NCBI GenBank assembly: GCA_037176725.1
Contig: JAZBRS010000035.1
Span: forward strand, 48,866,001 to 48,930,000
Direction of reading: 5' to 3'
DNA from: Posidonia oceanica
Taxonomy: Eukaryota; Streptophyta; Magnoliopsida; Alismatales; Posidoniaceae
DNA: 64,000 bases
Of this stretch, positions 10,269-21,825 are shown in pieces. The position numbers and the translations under genes are program-made. The first letter of the stretch is position 1, and every line of letters begins with the position of its first letter. The notes below the pieces were generated by a model, which was not told where the DNA came from, ran no database searches, and saw nothing but the letters and a program-made list of their open reading frames with translations.

Positions 10269-11090
10269 TATAGTGATCCCGTGAGTTTTGCGATCGTCCG
10301 TGGACGTTGCCAGAGCTCGCGTGCACTGATCGGAAATCAGGTTCACTATTAGCAGGTGATCCGAGGAGGAAACTCGACTCAAAACACCGAAAATAGAGGC
10401 GAAAAGCCAAAGGGAAAAAGAAAGAGAAGGAAAAAAGGAGTCGCCACCTAGTCTATTATGGGGAAGACGAGGAAAACCAAGGAAAAGCATAGAAAACAAG
10501 CAAATAGATGCAATGCTATGCAAAAATGGATGACTCGTGCCAAAGACAAGGGCAAAATGATCACTGCAGGCTAGCGAAAGGGTAAGGACTCCTGTTACGT
10601 GCAGGGAAGGTGTTAGGCACCCCCAACATGCCCGAGAAGTCGGTCTTTCTAGGCTAACTCGCTCGCATATGCTGAAAAATGCATGCTTTGAATGCCTAAG
10701 TGCCATGAATGCCATGTATGGAAATTAAACGTACTGTCTATGCGCTCAGCAGCGCTGCCAGTGTTTCGAACCAGGTGAACCCTAGTTCGTAAGAACTCCA
10801 GGCAGTAAGCATCACTGCCCTAAATGCGAATGCAGGCGATAAAACAAAACGGCGAGGAAAACCATGCAATGGAAGCGACACACAAGGGATAAAGCAAAGC
10901 GGGTGCGAGGCTAAAACCACGGGAAAGCATGCAAGGCAAGGTGCAAAACCAAAACAGGGTCTCGACAGCATACATGGGTGTTGTAGGCATGTACCGAGAC
11001 CAACGAAATGCAAGGGGCGGCGATCAAAACGGATTCGGCGCTTAAAACGGAGGTGCAGCTTACTGCAAGCGTTGGGTGCGACTATCAGCA

Positions 11091-12418
11091 GCGTCCAATG
11101 TTGGATGCTGGGATAGCTGGCGTCCTACACAGGCAGAAGCCAAAATGCAGAAAACATGCAATGCAAACTTGGAAAATATGGATTTAATGCAATGTAAAAA
11201 CCCAAGAGCAAATAGAGCATGCTGGGAAACCAAAACACAAGGCCCAGAAACCAGAAGCTGGATCAAAACAATTTTCAAACGAGCAGAGGGTGTTGGACGC
11301 TCAAAATGACAGCGTCCAATGTTGGACGCTGAGATCTGTGCGTCCAACAACCAAGCCATGCTTTTTGAGAAAAAATGCATGCATGCAGGCTATATGAATG
11401 CGATGTAAATGCTGCATGAGAGTGCATGACATGTATAACATGCAAGGCAGTCAAGATAAATAACCAAAATAAGATTTGATAGCAAGATGCAAGCACGAAT
11501 GAGGTTTAAGCTACTGCAGGGTGTTGGACGCTAGAACAGATGGCATCCAATGTAGGATGCTTCAGTCTCCAGCATCCAACACTCTGGAAACAGATAGATG
11601 GCAAGATAGCATGCAAACTAGCAAGGAAACATCATGGCATGTATTCAAGTTGCTGTAAACAGACATAGGCATGGCATGCAGGCATGGATCAAACAAACAT
11701 AGGAGATCAGAACATCATGCAAGCAATTAAATGGAAGTTACTAAGTAGAAACGTAGGACGCTGGAAACATCAGCATCCAACGTAGGACGCTGAATGCTCC
11801 AACGTCCAACACATGGAGGATGCAAACCTACCTGCAAAGGGGGAGCTCAACTCTAAACCCCACTTAAACATGCATGCAAGCTACTGAGGACATGCCAGAT
11901 CAAGAAAAAACACTCAAACCAAGCATATAACCCATGAGAAGCAAGTAAGGAAGAGTATGCAAAGGAATAAAGGGGTAAAAACCCATGAAAATTAGCATAC
12001 AACTTGAGAGGAGACTAGCAAGCTTAAACATGGTTGCCATAGGGGCCAGGCATCACTAAACATGCATGGATCATGTATATAACTCAAAAATAAGCAACAT
12101 GCAAGCATGGCAGCAAATGTAAGCAAACAGGGGAGTAGGACGCTGGGTAAACTAGCATCCAACGTTGGACGCGACTCACTCTAGCGTCCAACGCAGGCAG
12201 ATAGTAGATTAAAATGAGACATGCAATATTGATTCGAAACGGGATCAAAACAGGATACTAAGCATGGAAAGGCATCAAGGAACATGTCAGGAAGCATATA
12301 CCACATGCTCATGAAGATGTAAACAAAGCATGGCAAGCGTAAAGCAAAATCAGAGCAAAAGAAAACAGTGACAGCTGGGTGTTGGACGCTGCACTATTGC
12401 GCGTCCAACGTTGGACGC
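11091..12418. repeat. Six periodically spaced ACGT/ATGT-core palindromes
   Basis: Starts are 11091, 11312, 11543, 11773, 12155 and 12401. Each is 18 bp and near GCGTCCAACGTTGGACGC. Spacings are 221, 231, 230, 382 and 246 bp. The 12401 copy is a perfect palindrome. Each is flanked by half-copies (TGTTGGACGCT on one side, GTCCAAC on the other). Confidence 0.7.
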
Positions 12419-13299
12419 ACCAGGCTGGGCGTCCAACAAGTCGAGAACTTCTCGGCCAAAATCGATGCTTAGATCGGTGCAAAAAGGGAAGCTAAGGATC
12501 TAGGAAGCATGAGCATGCAAAGAGGGACATGAGCATATATTCAAAGCTGGAAATGGGCAGGTGGTTAGCTCCACCCACCTCCTCCTCCTTGCGGCCGGCG
12601 GCAGGAGCTACTCCGGCCAGCCAAGGAGGCGTGCGTGCCAACTAGCTATCCTAACATGCTCGTGTGTGCATGGGCTAGCTACTGGTATCGAGTGCCTACC
12701 TTAGTGCGGCCTGAAACAGCTGTTTGCGTTCCTCGTCGGCGCTGCGGAAGGTTGCGGCTGGTGAACTCCGGCGAGCTTGCAGAGCGCGTAGGAGGCACGG
12801 GAGAGGGAGCCGGAGGTCTGGGAGTGGAGGTGGGAGATCACTCTTGGTCGCTCAAGCTCTCAAGTCTCTTTGGAATGGGTGTGGTGTTCTCTGGAAGAGG
12901 GAGAAGTGGGCTATTTTGTTGGGTTCATGGGTTCGTGTTCAACGGTGGCAGAGGCTTTGGCAAGCAGGCATGGCAGGGCGTGGCGAGAGTGGGGAGTCCA
13001 CGAGGGATGTCAGGGAGTTAGTGTGGAAGGTCCGGATGGTCGCCAAAGTCATTGTGGTGGCAGAGATTGGCTGGCAACGGCAATGACCGCGAAGGTGAGC
13101 GGGAAATGAGCTAGGGCAGAAAAGAGGCGGTGGCAGGCTGTCACTCAGCCTTGGCAGCTAGTGGATGGCTTGGAGTGGTGAGTAAGTGGCCGAGGAGACC
13201 AGTAGTAAGTGTGTACGGGCGGTGGAGTGGACGGGAGGTGAGCCAGAGGTGGCAGAGCAGCTGCTGCACCTCTCGGGTCGTTGGACGCTAGTACAGAGC

Positions 13300-13375
13300 G
13301 CGTTCAACGTTGGACGCTAGCACAGAGCGCGTTCAACGTTGGACGCTAGCACAGAGCGCGTCCAACGTTGGACGC
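13300..13375. repeat. Three tandem 29-bp units carrying the same palindrome
   Basis: Palindromes start at 13300, 13329 and 13358, exactly 29 bp apart, joined by TAGYACAGAGC linkers. The last copy is the perfect form and the first two have TTCAACG in place of TCCAACG. This is a small local amplification of the dispersed motif. Confidence 0.8.
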
Positions 13376-13550
13376 TGCCCGTGCCAGCGTTCAACACGCC
13401 TAGGAGGCCAAAGGCTGAAATGGGCTTGGGCCTTAGTTTAAAAAGTTTGTAAAAGGTGTAAAAGGCTTGGGTGATGGTTTTGGGGCTTAGGTGGGGTTTT
13501 AGGGTTGGTTTAGGAATGGGATTTGGTTTTAAGGTCAAAATGGGTTAATT

Positions 13551-15010
13551 TAAAAAAGAGAGCCATCCCAGAGTCCAAGCAAGCTTTCCAGCATGGGAGC
13601 GGATCCAGCACCTCCGTTCTGTGGTGGTTGACAAGTAAGTCCCTCTTCCCTTCTCCTTTTTTCTTTCTTTCCTGCATTGTCTTTTGTTTTGTTTTCGTGC
13701 TTTCCCGCCTTATCACAAAACCCCTAAATATATATATATATAAAATCATGAAAAACCCAAAAACATGCATTCTCGTTTCTTGCATGCACATCTCATTTTC
13801 TTGCATCCTAGAAAATACCAAAAACAACCAAAAAAATCAAAATATGCAAAAACAATAGAAACATGCTTTTCTTTTTCGCTGATTTTGATTTCATGTTTTT
13901 CTCAAAAAAAAAAAAACCCAAAAAACATAAAAAATACAAAACTCATGAAAAATCTCAAAAATATGCTTGTTCCTTTTCTAAAAATGCCAAAACACATAAA
14001 AATTTGTATAATCCCAAAACCCGGCCTCGGACTACAAGCAGCACCAAGAGGATGTCAAGCATCAGCCGTTTCAAGCAGAACTCACCCGAGCGGTGCCATC
14101 TCACTGCATGTGGCCATAGTGTGAGACCTAGAGTAGATCAGAGAATCTCGCTGAGCGCGAAACTCCAAAAGCGAGTTCTATCCAATCAAGAGAGTCCACC
14201 AGACATGGAGAGGACCAAAGCCAAGCAGAGCATAGCCAGAGACTGCCTGTACGCCCAGCAGAGGCTGAGGTGTACGCCGAATAGCCGAACTCTTAACGCC
14301 TCTTCAGGGACCGCTACCCCAAGAGGGCGAAGCGAATGCATATCCAAAAATTGAGAGCATGCAAGCAAAAAAGAAAAGAAATGGCATGATATGCATATTG
14401 GGCATTAAAGAAAAATGAAAAAAGAAGTTGAAGAAAGAAGGCGCCCATGAGAGGAGTGACTTGGACAAGCATCAAAGCCGCCAAAACCTCTAACTACAAC
14501 ACAACATTGCCAACCGCATGAGAAGCACCATCGAGAGGACCTAGCCTCATCCTTCGAGCGAAGCAACACGCTCAAATCCCTTGTGCAAGCAATGACTCTA
14601 CCTCCCTGGCAGGTCAGGTGCAACTCTAGTCACTCATGAGGGGAAAAGAAATACAATCCGAGAGCGTCAAAAGCGGTAGTCGATCCCCGAGGAATTAAGA
14701 CGGAGGCTGTGAAGCTACACCAAACGCTTCTGCTACCTACTTGCAGCCAAAGGCTATACTCTGCGAAGCTGAGGCCTCATCCCAAACTGAGAGTGAGAAT
14801 GAGAGCCACCATCCACAGCTTGACATGGCATTGTTCGAGGATAGAGTACTCTTGAATCAGGACACACAAAAGCATCCTCTCGCCAAACAGCTGCTTTGAA
14901 TCCGAAGCCACAAAAATATAATAATTTCCATAATAATCAATCCTCCCCCTTCTCCCTTTTTTTGAAAACCGGAGTCAAGGATGAGCACCTTTTCAAAGCC
15001 CTCGCTTAGA
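13551..15010 (+). other. E2 interior, gene-less, unassigned
   Basis: No retroelement protein or host gene can be recognised. A (TA)n tract lies at 13727-13742, poly-A-rich stretches at about 13900-14000, and mixed-composition sequence at 14020-14900. Open frames here are short and lack motifs. The segment may derive from a lost gag-pol region, but nothing shows that directly. Confidence 0.5.
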
Positions 15011-15377
15011 GGCTCCGCGCTTCACCAGTTTTGGCCGCCCACCGCGTTGGGTGGTGTGTGATGACCGGCATGTCCATTGTTTGCCACTCTATGGCGTAAC
15101 ATCGCATGCCCGAACTGAGACCATTGCACACCCATCACGTGGGGTCCTCGCATTTTGCTTGTATTTCTCGCATTTCACCTGCATTTCTCGCATTCTCCTT
15201 GCACTCCTTGCGTTCATCTTTGCATTCATCCTCCCTGCTCGGGCTAGCAGTCCTAACTGCCTGGTTGACACTTGTCAAAATGTCTGCATCGGGCTGGTAT
15301 CCCTAACTACTCGGTTGGCAAGCACGTTAGTGTCGTCCCCATTCTCCGCATTTCGATGCCGAGGGCGCCATAGTTGT
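15011..15377 (+). other. E2 3' interior, first part
   Basis: This non-coding sequence holds short repeats of TTTCTCGCATTYCNCYTGCA (about 15160-15215) and words such as CTCGGGCTAGCAGTCCTAACTGCC. Related words recur at 16095-16130 and 16180. No gene is supported. Confidence 0.45.
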
Positions 15378-15407
15378 CCCCTGGTATCTTCCTCCTGATA
15401 CCAGGGG
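15378..15407 (+). other. Perfect 11-bp stem hairpin, shared with E3
   Basis: CCCCTGGTATC (15378-15388) and GATACCAGGGG (15397-15407) form a perfect inverted repeat around an 8-base loop. The same stem with a different loop occurs in E3 at 31879-31905. Both copies lie in the 3' non-coding interior of their elements. Confidence 0.75.
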
Positions 15408-15668
15408 CATCTTTTCTACTGCCCTATGGTATCACATTCCCATTGCATCTTGCATCCGTGGTTACAGGTCGCCTGACCTGTCATCACCCCTCTTGACTGA
15501 CAGACTCGCTGGCCTGTCGTCGCCCTCGATGCCAGGGGCATCTTTGCTACCCCTTGGTATCATCTCATCCTCCATCGGGTTGACACCCCTAACTGTCACG
15601 AGACCATCTGCGGACCTTTTTGATACCTCCAGTTTTGCTATCTGTGTTATCTCATCATCCTTGCGGTC

Positions 15669-15765
15669 GGTAGGTCCAGAACTTACCGTATCCCCTCCTT
15701 TGCGGTCGATGAGTCCGAAACTCATCATATCGTGCCTTTCTCCAGTCGGTAAGTCCAGGACTTAC
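15669..15765 (+). other. Run of three short hairpins in E2 3' interior
   Basis: Inverted repeats occur near 15670 (GGTAGGTCCAGAACTTACC), at 15708-15726 (GATGAGT with ACTCATC, 7-bp stem) and at 15749-15765 (GTAAGTCC A GGACTTAC, 8-bp stem). They share a (G)TCGG or GTCGAT lead-in. E3 carries analogous hairpins, GATAAGT with ACTTATC. Confidence 0.65.
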
Positions 15766-16095
15766 TAGCCTCTACCCCTTTCGCATACCTCCGTACCGGA
15801 CGGACGGAGTCCCGTTTGCTTGTTTCCTCGTGTCGAAAGGACGAGGACAAGCCACCATTTCGCGCGCTTCCGTACCGGACGGACGGAGTCCTGCTTGCTT
15901 GTTTCCTCATGCCGGAAGGACAAGGACAAGGACAAGCCACCCTTTCGCATGCCTCTGTACCAGACGGATGGAGTCCCGCCTGCTTGTTTCCTCATGCCAG
16001 AAGGACGAAGACAAGCCACCCTTTCACGGGACTTCGTTCCGGATGAATGAAGTCCCGTTTGCCCTGGTCCCCCACCGAACGGACGGAGACTAGTT
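15766..16095 (+). repeat. Tandem repeat, unit about 85-90 bp, about four copies
   Basis: The unit contains ACCGGACGGACGGAGTCC, then TTGCTTGTTTCCTC, then GGACGAGGACAAGCCACC and CTTTCGC. Copies begin near 15793, 15875, 15957 and 16038, with the last one diverged. Open frames across it on both strands are repeat-driven and not evidence of a gene. Confidence 0.75.
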
Positions 16096-16204
16096 TGCCC
16101 CTGCTCGGGCTGGCAGCCCTAACTGCCCGGACGGCAAGCACGCTAGTCTTGTCTGGTGCCCCTTCTCTCGGGCTGATGACCCCCAATCATCCAGCGATGA
16201 GTCT

Positions 16205-16815
16205 GTCTACTCACCATGCCCCTCATCACATCTCATAATGTCGTTGCATCTCATTACATTTCATTGCACCGCATAACACCTCATTGCATCTCATTACATT
16301 CCATTGCACCTCATCGCATCTCTTTACATTTCATTGCATCTCATTACATTCCATTGCACCTCATCACATCTCATTACATTTCATTGCATCTCATAACATC
16401 GTTGCAATTCATTACATCTCATTGCACCACATCACATCTCATTGCATTTCATCAACATCCGCATGACCATCAGCATTCCATGGGCATCGGTTTAATCGCC
16501 AGAATTATGCCAAGGTCCGCACTCGCATCGTCTACATCGGGCTGATATCCCTTCTATCCAGCCGACCACCATCACATTACATTACATCGCATTACATCTC
16601 ATTACATTACATCTCATCACATTACATTACATCGCATTACATCGCATCACATCACGTTACAATACATCGCATTACATCTCAATACATCACATTACATCTC
16701 ATTACATCACATTACATTGCATCACATTACATTACATCGCACTACATCTCATCACATCACATTACATCATACTACATCACATCACATTACATCTCATTAC
16801 ATCCCATTACATCAC
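16205..16815 (+). repeat. CATTACATCTCATTACAT simple-sequence region
   Basis: Two stretches (about 16205-16455 and 16560-16815) are built from variants of the 5- and 10-base words CATTACATCTC, CATTGCATCTC and CACATTACAT. They flank a short non-repetitive segment. This is a degenerate minisatellite within the E2 interior. Confidence 0.8.
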
Positions 16816-17250
16816 ACGCATATCAACATCAACATTACATACACAAAACCCGCAATCGCCATCGCTTAGAGCAAGGCTAATCGGATGGCATCGTTGCTTA
16901 GAGCAATGCTCAGTGACCTGCGGTATCCCGCATTAGAGTCGCCTAGAGACTCGACACACAGCATCACATCATCCGCATTATCCTCACACACGCATGCATC
17001 GCCCGCGTTCCCCCCAGTGGAGTTCAACGCACATGAGCATCGCACCAGCATCAGCATCTGCATTGCATGATTTTCATCAGCATTGCATCAACATCAACAT
17101 TTGCATTTGCATTGCGGCAGCGAGTCACGACTTTCGTTGCATTCGTCGGATAAACGACTCACGCCAATAGCAACATTGTTCCTCTCACCGACTGCAGGTG
17201 GGGTGTCTTGTCAACCCTGAGCAGCGGCCTTGGTTCCCTCGACCTCACCC

Positions 17251-17263
17251 AGGGAGGGACATC
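17251..17263 (+). other. E2 polypurine tract
   Basis: AGGGAGGGACATC directly precedes TGTAGACACCCC of the 3' LTR. It resembles the E3 tract (CAGGGAGGGGCATC). Such tracts prime plus-strand DNA synthesis. About 75 bp upstream is further sequence shared with E3 (CCCTGAGCAGCGGCC). Confidence 0.8.
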
Positions 17264-17480
17264 TGTAGACACCCCGATTTGGTAGTCATTAGTCAGCGGT
17301 TTTCTCCCGAAAGAATGTGCTCGGTCGTGGCGGACCCCACCAATCCTAAACTCCAAACCTAAGCCCTCATTACTCATCAAACCCATTCACATATCCCAAA
17401 CCTTAGCCAAACCAAGCCCAACCCAACCAAACACCAAAACCACAAAAGCCCACTACAGAGTGTAGGACACTATAGGATCT

Positions 17481-17554
17481 GCATCTTACGTAAGACGCCA
17501 GATATCCTGCGTCTTACGTAAGACGTTGTATTCTCTGCGTCTTATGTAAGACGC
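17481..17554 (+). promoter_or_regulatory. ACGT-core palindromes in E2 U3 (3' LTR)
   Basis: Three 18-bp palindromes near GCGTCTTACGTAAGACGC are spaced 28 bp apart. They match the array in the 5' LTR while the surrounding sequence has acquired substitutions. The fourth copy has lost its second half. Confidence 0.6.
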
Positions 17555-17794
17555 AATTAGCATTGCGTCTTACACCTCTGCATCAATGGCCGAGGATTGG
17601 CTTGCCCATTTGCATCTAGAACACTCAATCCTCGCACCCCATTGGCCCATGCAGATCTGGGAGTGTTCTTCGGCCATTCTAGACCATCGTGCCCCCTTGT
17701 GCAAGCCAAATTCCCATGCATTCCATCACAATTCATCCTCACCAGCCGTTTGCATCTCAGATTTGAACCTGTGGCATCCATGCAACGTCCAGCC

Positions 17795-17801
17795 TATAAA
17801 A
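17795..17801 (+). promoter_or_regulatory. TATA box of E2 3' LTR
   Basis: TATAAAA lies at the same place as in the 5' LTR. From this copy, transcription would run out into the flanking DNA at 19886 and beyond. Confidence 0.55.
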
Positions 17802-19885
17802 CTCCTTCCAACCAACCTATGGCCTCCGGTTGCCTCCCTCCTTGCTCCCTTGGTAGCTTAGACCTTCCCGAGCACCTCCAGCAACCCTTCTCGCCGATGA
17901 TTCTCTCTTCTCCGGCGAGAATACACCCATCGCGGCCATAGTGTCTGGCCACCCATTACCACCCTATCCAGAGCTTTGCCTCCACTCTCCGGCCACCCTC
18001 TGACTCAACCAGAGCACAGTCTCCACACTCCCAACGTCCAAGCTTCCCTTCCAGCAACATCCATCAATTAAGCCGAGCACCAGTGGACCACCAGCAACCT
18101 CCCTCCACTGTCGCTTGGCCGCAAACCGGGAGAGCCGCCGAAGTTGAGGAACACAACCTCCATAGGTAAGTTTCATCTCTTCCTTGGTACGACCATTGCT
18201 TCTCCATTGTTGGTGCTTCATTTTGACGCAATTCATAGAGTTTTCATCGCATTTTCTTCTCTGTTTTTGCCTTCTTCTTCATCTCCAGCGATGGGTCCCT
18301 TGCATGAGGCCATCGGCCATTGACTGTGGAGCTTACCCATCTGTTCAAGACCCTTGCATTGCATCTAGAAATCGTCCCTCCACCTTCCCAAACCTCCACA
18401 GTGAGCCATAGTTGAGCTCTGTGAAGTCCCTGGTCCTCCAATGGCCGGAGAACTCACCGGATTTCGGCGAGAGGCAAGTGGAGGTGGGTGGAGCGATCCA
18501 GATGCCAATTTAGCATAAATTTTGCATGGTTGTGATCGTTGATGCATGCTCTTGTTTATTTGACAGTTTTCCATCCAATTTGAATCGATTTGAAAGCTTA
18601 ATCATGATCTGAGGCATCCCGAGGTGTAGGACACCGGAGCTGGTGCGTCCAACGTACGACGTAGCCATTCCCAATGTCTTATGCCTCAATTGGCATTTTC
18701 AACATTTTTCTCTCGCATTGGAGATTTAAACATTCTCTAAGATCAGATTCATAGTGCATGCATCTATCATACACACATTCATTTCATGTTTTGATCTTAT
18801 GCTTTCTTTCCTTGGAATCCTTTTTTAATCAGGAAGAGTTCCTGTTTAAAATATGAATTCATTCGTTGAACGCTGGAGATCCTGCGTCCAACGTTAGACG
18901 TAGGATCCCTAGCGTTTAACACTTTTAGTCTGCTGCATTCTGTTTTGAGGCTTGCATCCCTTGATTCTGAGTATGTCGACTTTTGTTTTGATTATCCAGC
19001 CTGATTTGCATATCCACAGTTGCTACACTGCATTAAAATCATTGTTTATCAAAATATGCATGCACATTCTTCAAAACCCGAGTTTAGGTGTTAGACGTTG
19101 AGGATCCCAGCGTCCAACGTAGGATGCTGGTGTTTCTAGCGTTCAACACTTTAAGTCAGCTGCATCCTAATTTCGATTTGTTTCTTTGATTCGCTTGTCG
19201 TTTTCCGCATCTGATCGCTTCCAGTTCATGCTCTAGCATCCATGCTTGTTGCTTGATCACTATTTCTCTGTTTCATACCTTGCATCTGGTTTTCTCGTGG
19301 TTTTCCGCTTCCACCTTGATTCGCTTTGCATACCGCATCTAAGGCGATGATGTTTACTGTCTAGAGTTCTTTGGAACCGAGGCATGCCCGGTTTAGAACA
19401 CTGGCAGCGTAGCTGAGCACATAGATCACATGTTTTGTTTTTCATCATGCATCATGGCATCTTAAGCATACATTTAAGCATATCAAAGCATTCATAGCAT
19501 GACATAGCATTCCTCACCTACGGGCGTACAGCTATTGGCAAGCATTGTCTACATTTCACACATGCGAGCGAGATTAGCCTAGAAAGACCGCTTCTCGGGC
19601 GTATAGGGGTGCCTAACACCTTCTCTATGCGTAACAGGAGTCCTTACCCTTTCTCTTAGCCCGCAATGACCATCGTGTCTGCATTCATTGGCATGAGTCA
19701 TATATTTAGCATCATATTGCAAGCGTATCATTATTTTCTCGATTTTCCTCGTCTCCCGACAATAGACTAGGTGGCAACTCCGTATTTTGTCTTATTCTTT
19801 TGTTTTCTTCGCCAATCATCCGTGACTCTCTCTTTTCACCCGTGTCGGTCGATCCGGCATAACGACGGGGATGGTCATAAGGACA

Positions 19886-19890
19886 ACGTC
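19886..19890 (+). repeat. Right target-site duplication of E2 (ACGTC)
   Basis: This is identical to 7409-7413 and immediately follows the CA end of the 3' LTR. Confidence 0.93.
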
Positions 19891-21721
19891 GCTGATTGAA
19901 TCAACGACGGAACGTAATGACTCTTGGATAAGCGGCGAAGTCCCCTGTCCTTTTGGCAACCGGATCTGCCCTGGACAGATCATGCGTCAAACAAAATTAA
20001 CTAAACAAGTCGGTTTCAAATAGAATGGAAATTTTACTTGTTCAAATAGTTAATTAATCACTTGATTTAACCTGCGTGCTCTCAATGATTGGGCTCCTAG
20101 GCTGGGGGTAAGGATGACTTCGTGGGGTCTAAGGGTCACACAATAGGATTTTTGAATCTTTGGTACCTCCCTTTGACCTTCGTTAGGGTCCACTAATAGG
20201 GCCTAGGCGGCGGGTTTGTCTATCTAAAGAGGGGCCCACAACCCAGGATTCTGTCCTTTAGGTCGTTTTCTAACAAACAACAAAGCAATAAACAAACACG
20301 GAATATTAGAGTATCTAGTATCTACTAAGGGCTATTATTGACTCAGAGAGAAGGAATGAGTCAATAATAAAACCTTAGGACACATTGAGTTCTCAATCTA
20401 ACTATGACAATCAAACACAGAGCATGGGAGAGCGACTTGCACTGGCCCGATTCACTCGACTTGATTGTTTTAGTTAGAGAAAGATTCCCTCAAGGAACTT
20501 TAACTCTAATATCAAAAAAATAGTTTCCACCCTAGTGGTGGATACAAACAGACCTAAAAGGCGTAAAAACTAAAATACGGTGGATAGGAATTTTTTTTGA
20601 TTTTTTTATGTGACTGCAAATCTAAAAACAACGTAAACAAAGGAAAAAACTAAGGATCTGCAGTAGGAACTGTATCCGGGTTTAGTCGCCTGTTTTACTG
20701 GCTCCTATATCAGTCGCCCTCTAAAGGTGCGACAAGGTAAGGCACCGCTCGAACAGGCAGCTGTGTATGGAAGTTTCCTGACGTAAGTAAAACTAACCTA
20801 ATCGTCGAAGCTACAGACACCGAAGTGAGTCGTTGCCTCAAAGTGCTAACGAGAGTTGGCGCCTTAAGCAGAAAACGACTAAGTGCATGGTTTTTCTCAC
20901 GTCATAAATAAAAAAAACCCGATAAAGGGTTTGGGTGTTGGGTGTCGCGAAAACCTATACGCATGGCTCCCAAACCAAAAACAACACCTAGATCTATAAA
21001 AAAAATAAACAAAGGAAGGAAAGGATACGCTTACGTAGCACGGAGGGTTGGCTCAAGCCGGTCCCACCGTGATCGCTACTTTTGTGGATGTTGAAATTTG
21101 GGGGTATAGATGGATGAAGTAGTCGGCGCTTCCACGACGTCGTCTACTTGTTGTGATCGCCACTCGTCGATTTGCAAAGCTGGCTGACAAGACGCCTGGG
21201 GGAGATGAGGATGATGTGGATTGTCGACTCACTAGATCAACGATAGGATGTCGTCCAGTGGTGTCCTCGTGCTACGTGAGATATTCCTTTCCTTCAAAGC
21301 AAATAAATAGATCTAGGTAAGTTCGGGTGTAGTAAACAATATCAGAGAAATAAAATAACATAAGCAAATGAATCTAATACTAACCAGGAGTGGTTCCCTA
21401 CATGTATATACTATGGGTCCTATTTAAGGAATGCAATAATGAAATAAAAATAGATTGGAAGAAGATACTCCCTTCACCCTCGTGCTCTATGGCATGAGAT
21501 GAGGAAGTAGAGGCACGGATGGAGCTCCGGCTAAGGATGATCTCTGGGATCTAAGATTGATGATCTCTGGGATTTAAGGTTTCTCGAGGATTTGGGCAGA
21601 GTGGGGATTAGGGATCTCTCAGAATCTCTCTCTCTTAATCTAAGAAGACCTCTCTAGCTCTCAGAAATGGCTCCGAACTCTAAAAAAAATGCCTCCCCTT
21701 GAGCTCTAGCTCTCGGGGCCC

Positions 21722-21728
21722 TTTTATA
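21722..21728 (-). promoter_or_regulatory. Candidate TATA box on the minus strand
   Basis: The minus strand reads CTCTATAAAAGGGGCCCC. TGACGT-containing repeats lie upstream on that strand (about 21830-22050), and a CT/AG-rich leader lies downstream. The arrangement looks like a retroelement promoter. Confidence 0.45.
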
Positions 21729-21825
21729 GAGGTGTGGGGCTCAAGTGGATAGGATCTAGGAAGTTTCTAGAGATGAATCTGATATTTTTGCAAGTCGCCT
21801 ATTGGACCGGCGACAAGCACAAATA

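Larger units (their letters stand above)
10269..13550 (-). repeat. Antisense LTR-like block inside the E2 interior
   Basis: The left edge reads TATAGTGATCCCGTGAG, close to TGTAGTAATCCCAGTG at the edge of the E3 LTR, and is followed by matching sequence (CGTTGCCAGAGCTCGCGTGCACTGATCGG and on). The conserved LTR block of about 90 bp appears here in minus orientation (about 10568-10657), and the PBS-like word is reversed at 10436-10446. The block is rich in the GCGTCCAACGTTGGACGC palindromes of the E2 LTR. The right edge, near GTCAAAATGGG at 13533-13543, resembles the start of a minus-oriented LTR. It is most simply an inverted, diverged LTR of a related family, either a solo LTR or an internal rearrangement. 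A flanking duplication could not be shown. Confidence 0.7.
7414..19885 (+). mobile_element. E2: complete non-autonomous Tat-type LTR retrotransposon (12.5 kb)
   Basis: The element has two direct LTRs (7414-10092 and 17264-19885), each starting TGTAGACACCCC and ending ...GGACA. It also has a perfect 5-bp target duplication, a primer-binding site directly after the 5' LTR, and a purine-rich tract directly before the 3' LTR. The 7.2-kb interior holds no frame resembling gag, protease, RT, RNase H, integrase or an envelope. This matches the large non-autonomous LTR-element type (LARD). The LTRs differ by scattered substitutions and one 57-bp length difference (the stretch near 9495-9551 is absent from the 3' copy near 19340). 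Its PBS, PPT and parts of its 3' interior match those of E3, which suggests a related autonomous partner. Part of the interior is an antisense LTR-like block. Confidence 0.93.
17264..19885 (+). repeat. E2 3' LTR (2622 bp)
   Basis: This is a direct copy of 7414-10092 with scattered substitutions and a net loss of 57 bp, close to 19340. The palindrome cluster is kept at 17481-17498, 17509-17526 and 17537-17554; the fourth copy is degraded near 17565. The TATA box is at 17795-17801, and the conserved end block is at about 19571-19662. The embedded PBS-like word has one change (TGGCAACTCCG, 19772-19782). Confidence 0.93.

Noticed and set aside
13863..14354. Plus-strand frame of 163 codons in the E2 interior
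   Set aside because: Lys/Asn-rich beginning from poly-A sequence and no similarity to gag or any other family I know.
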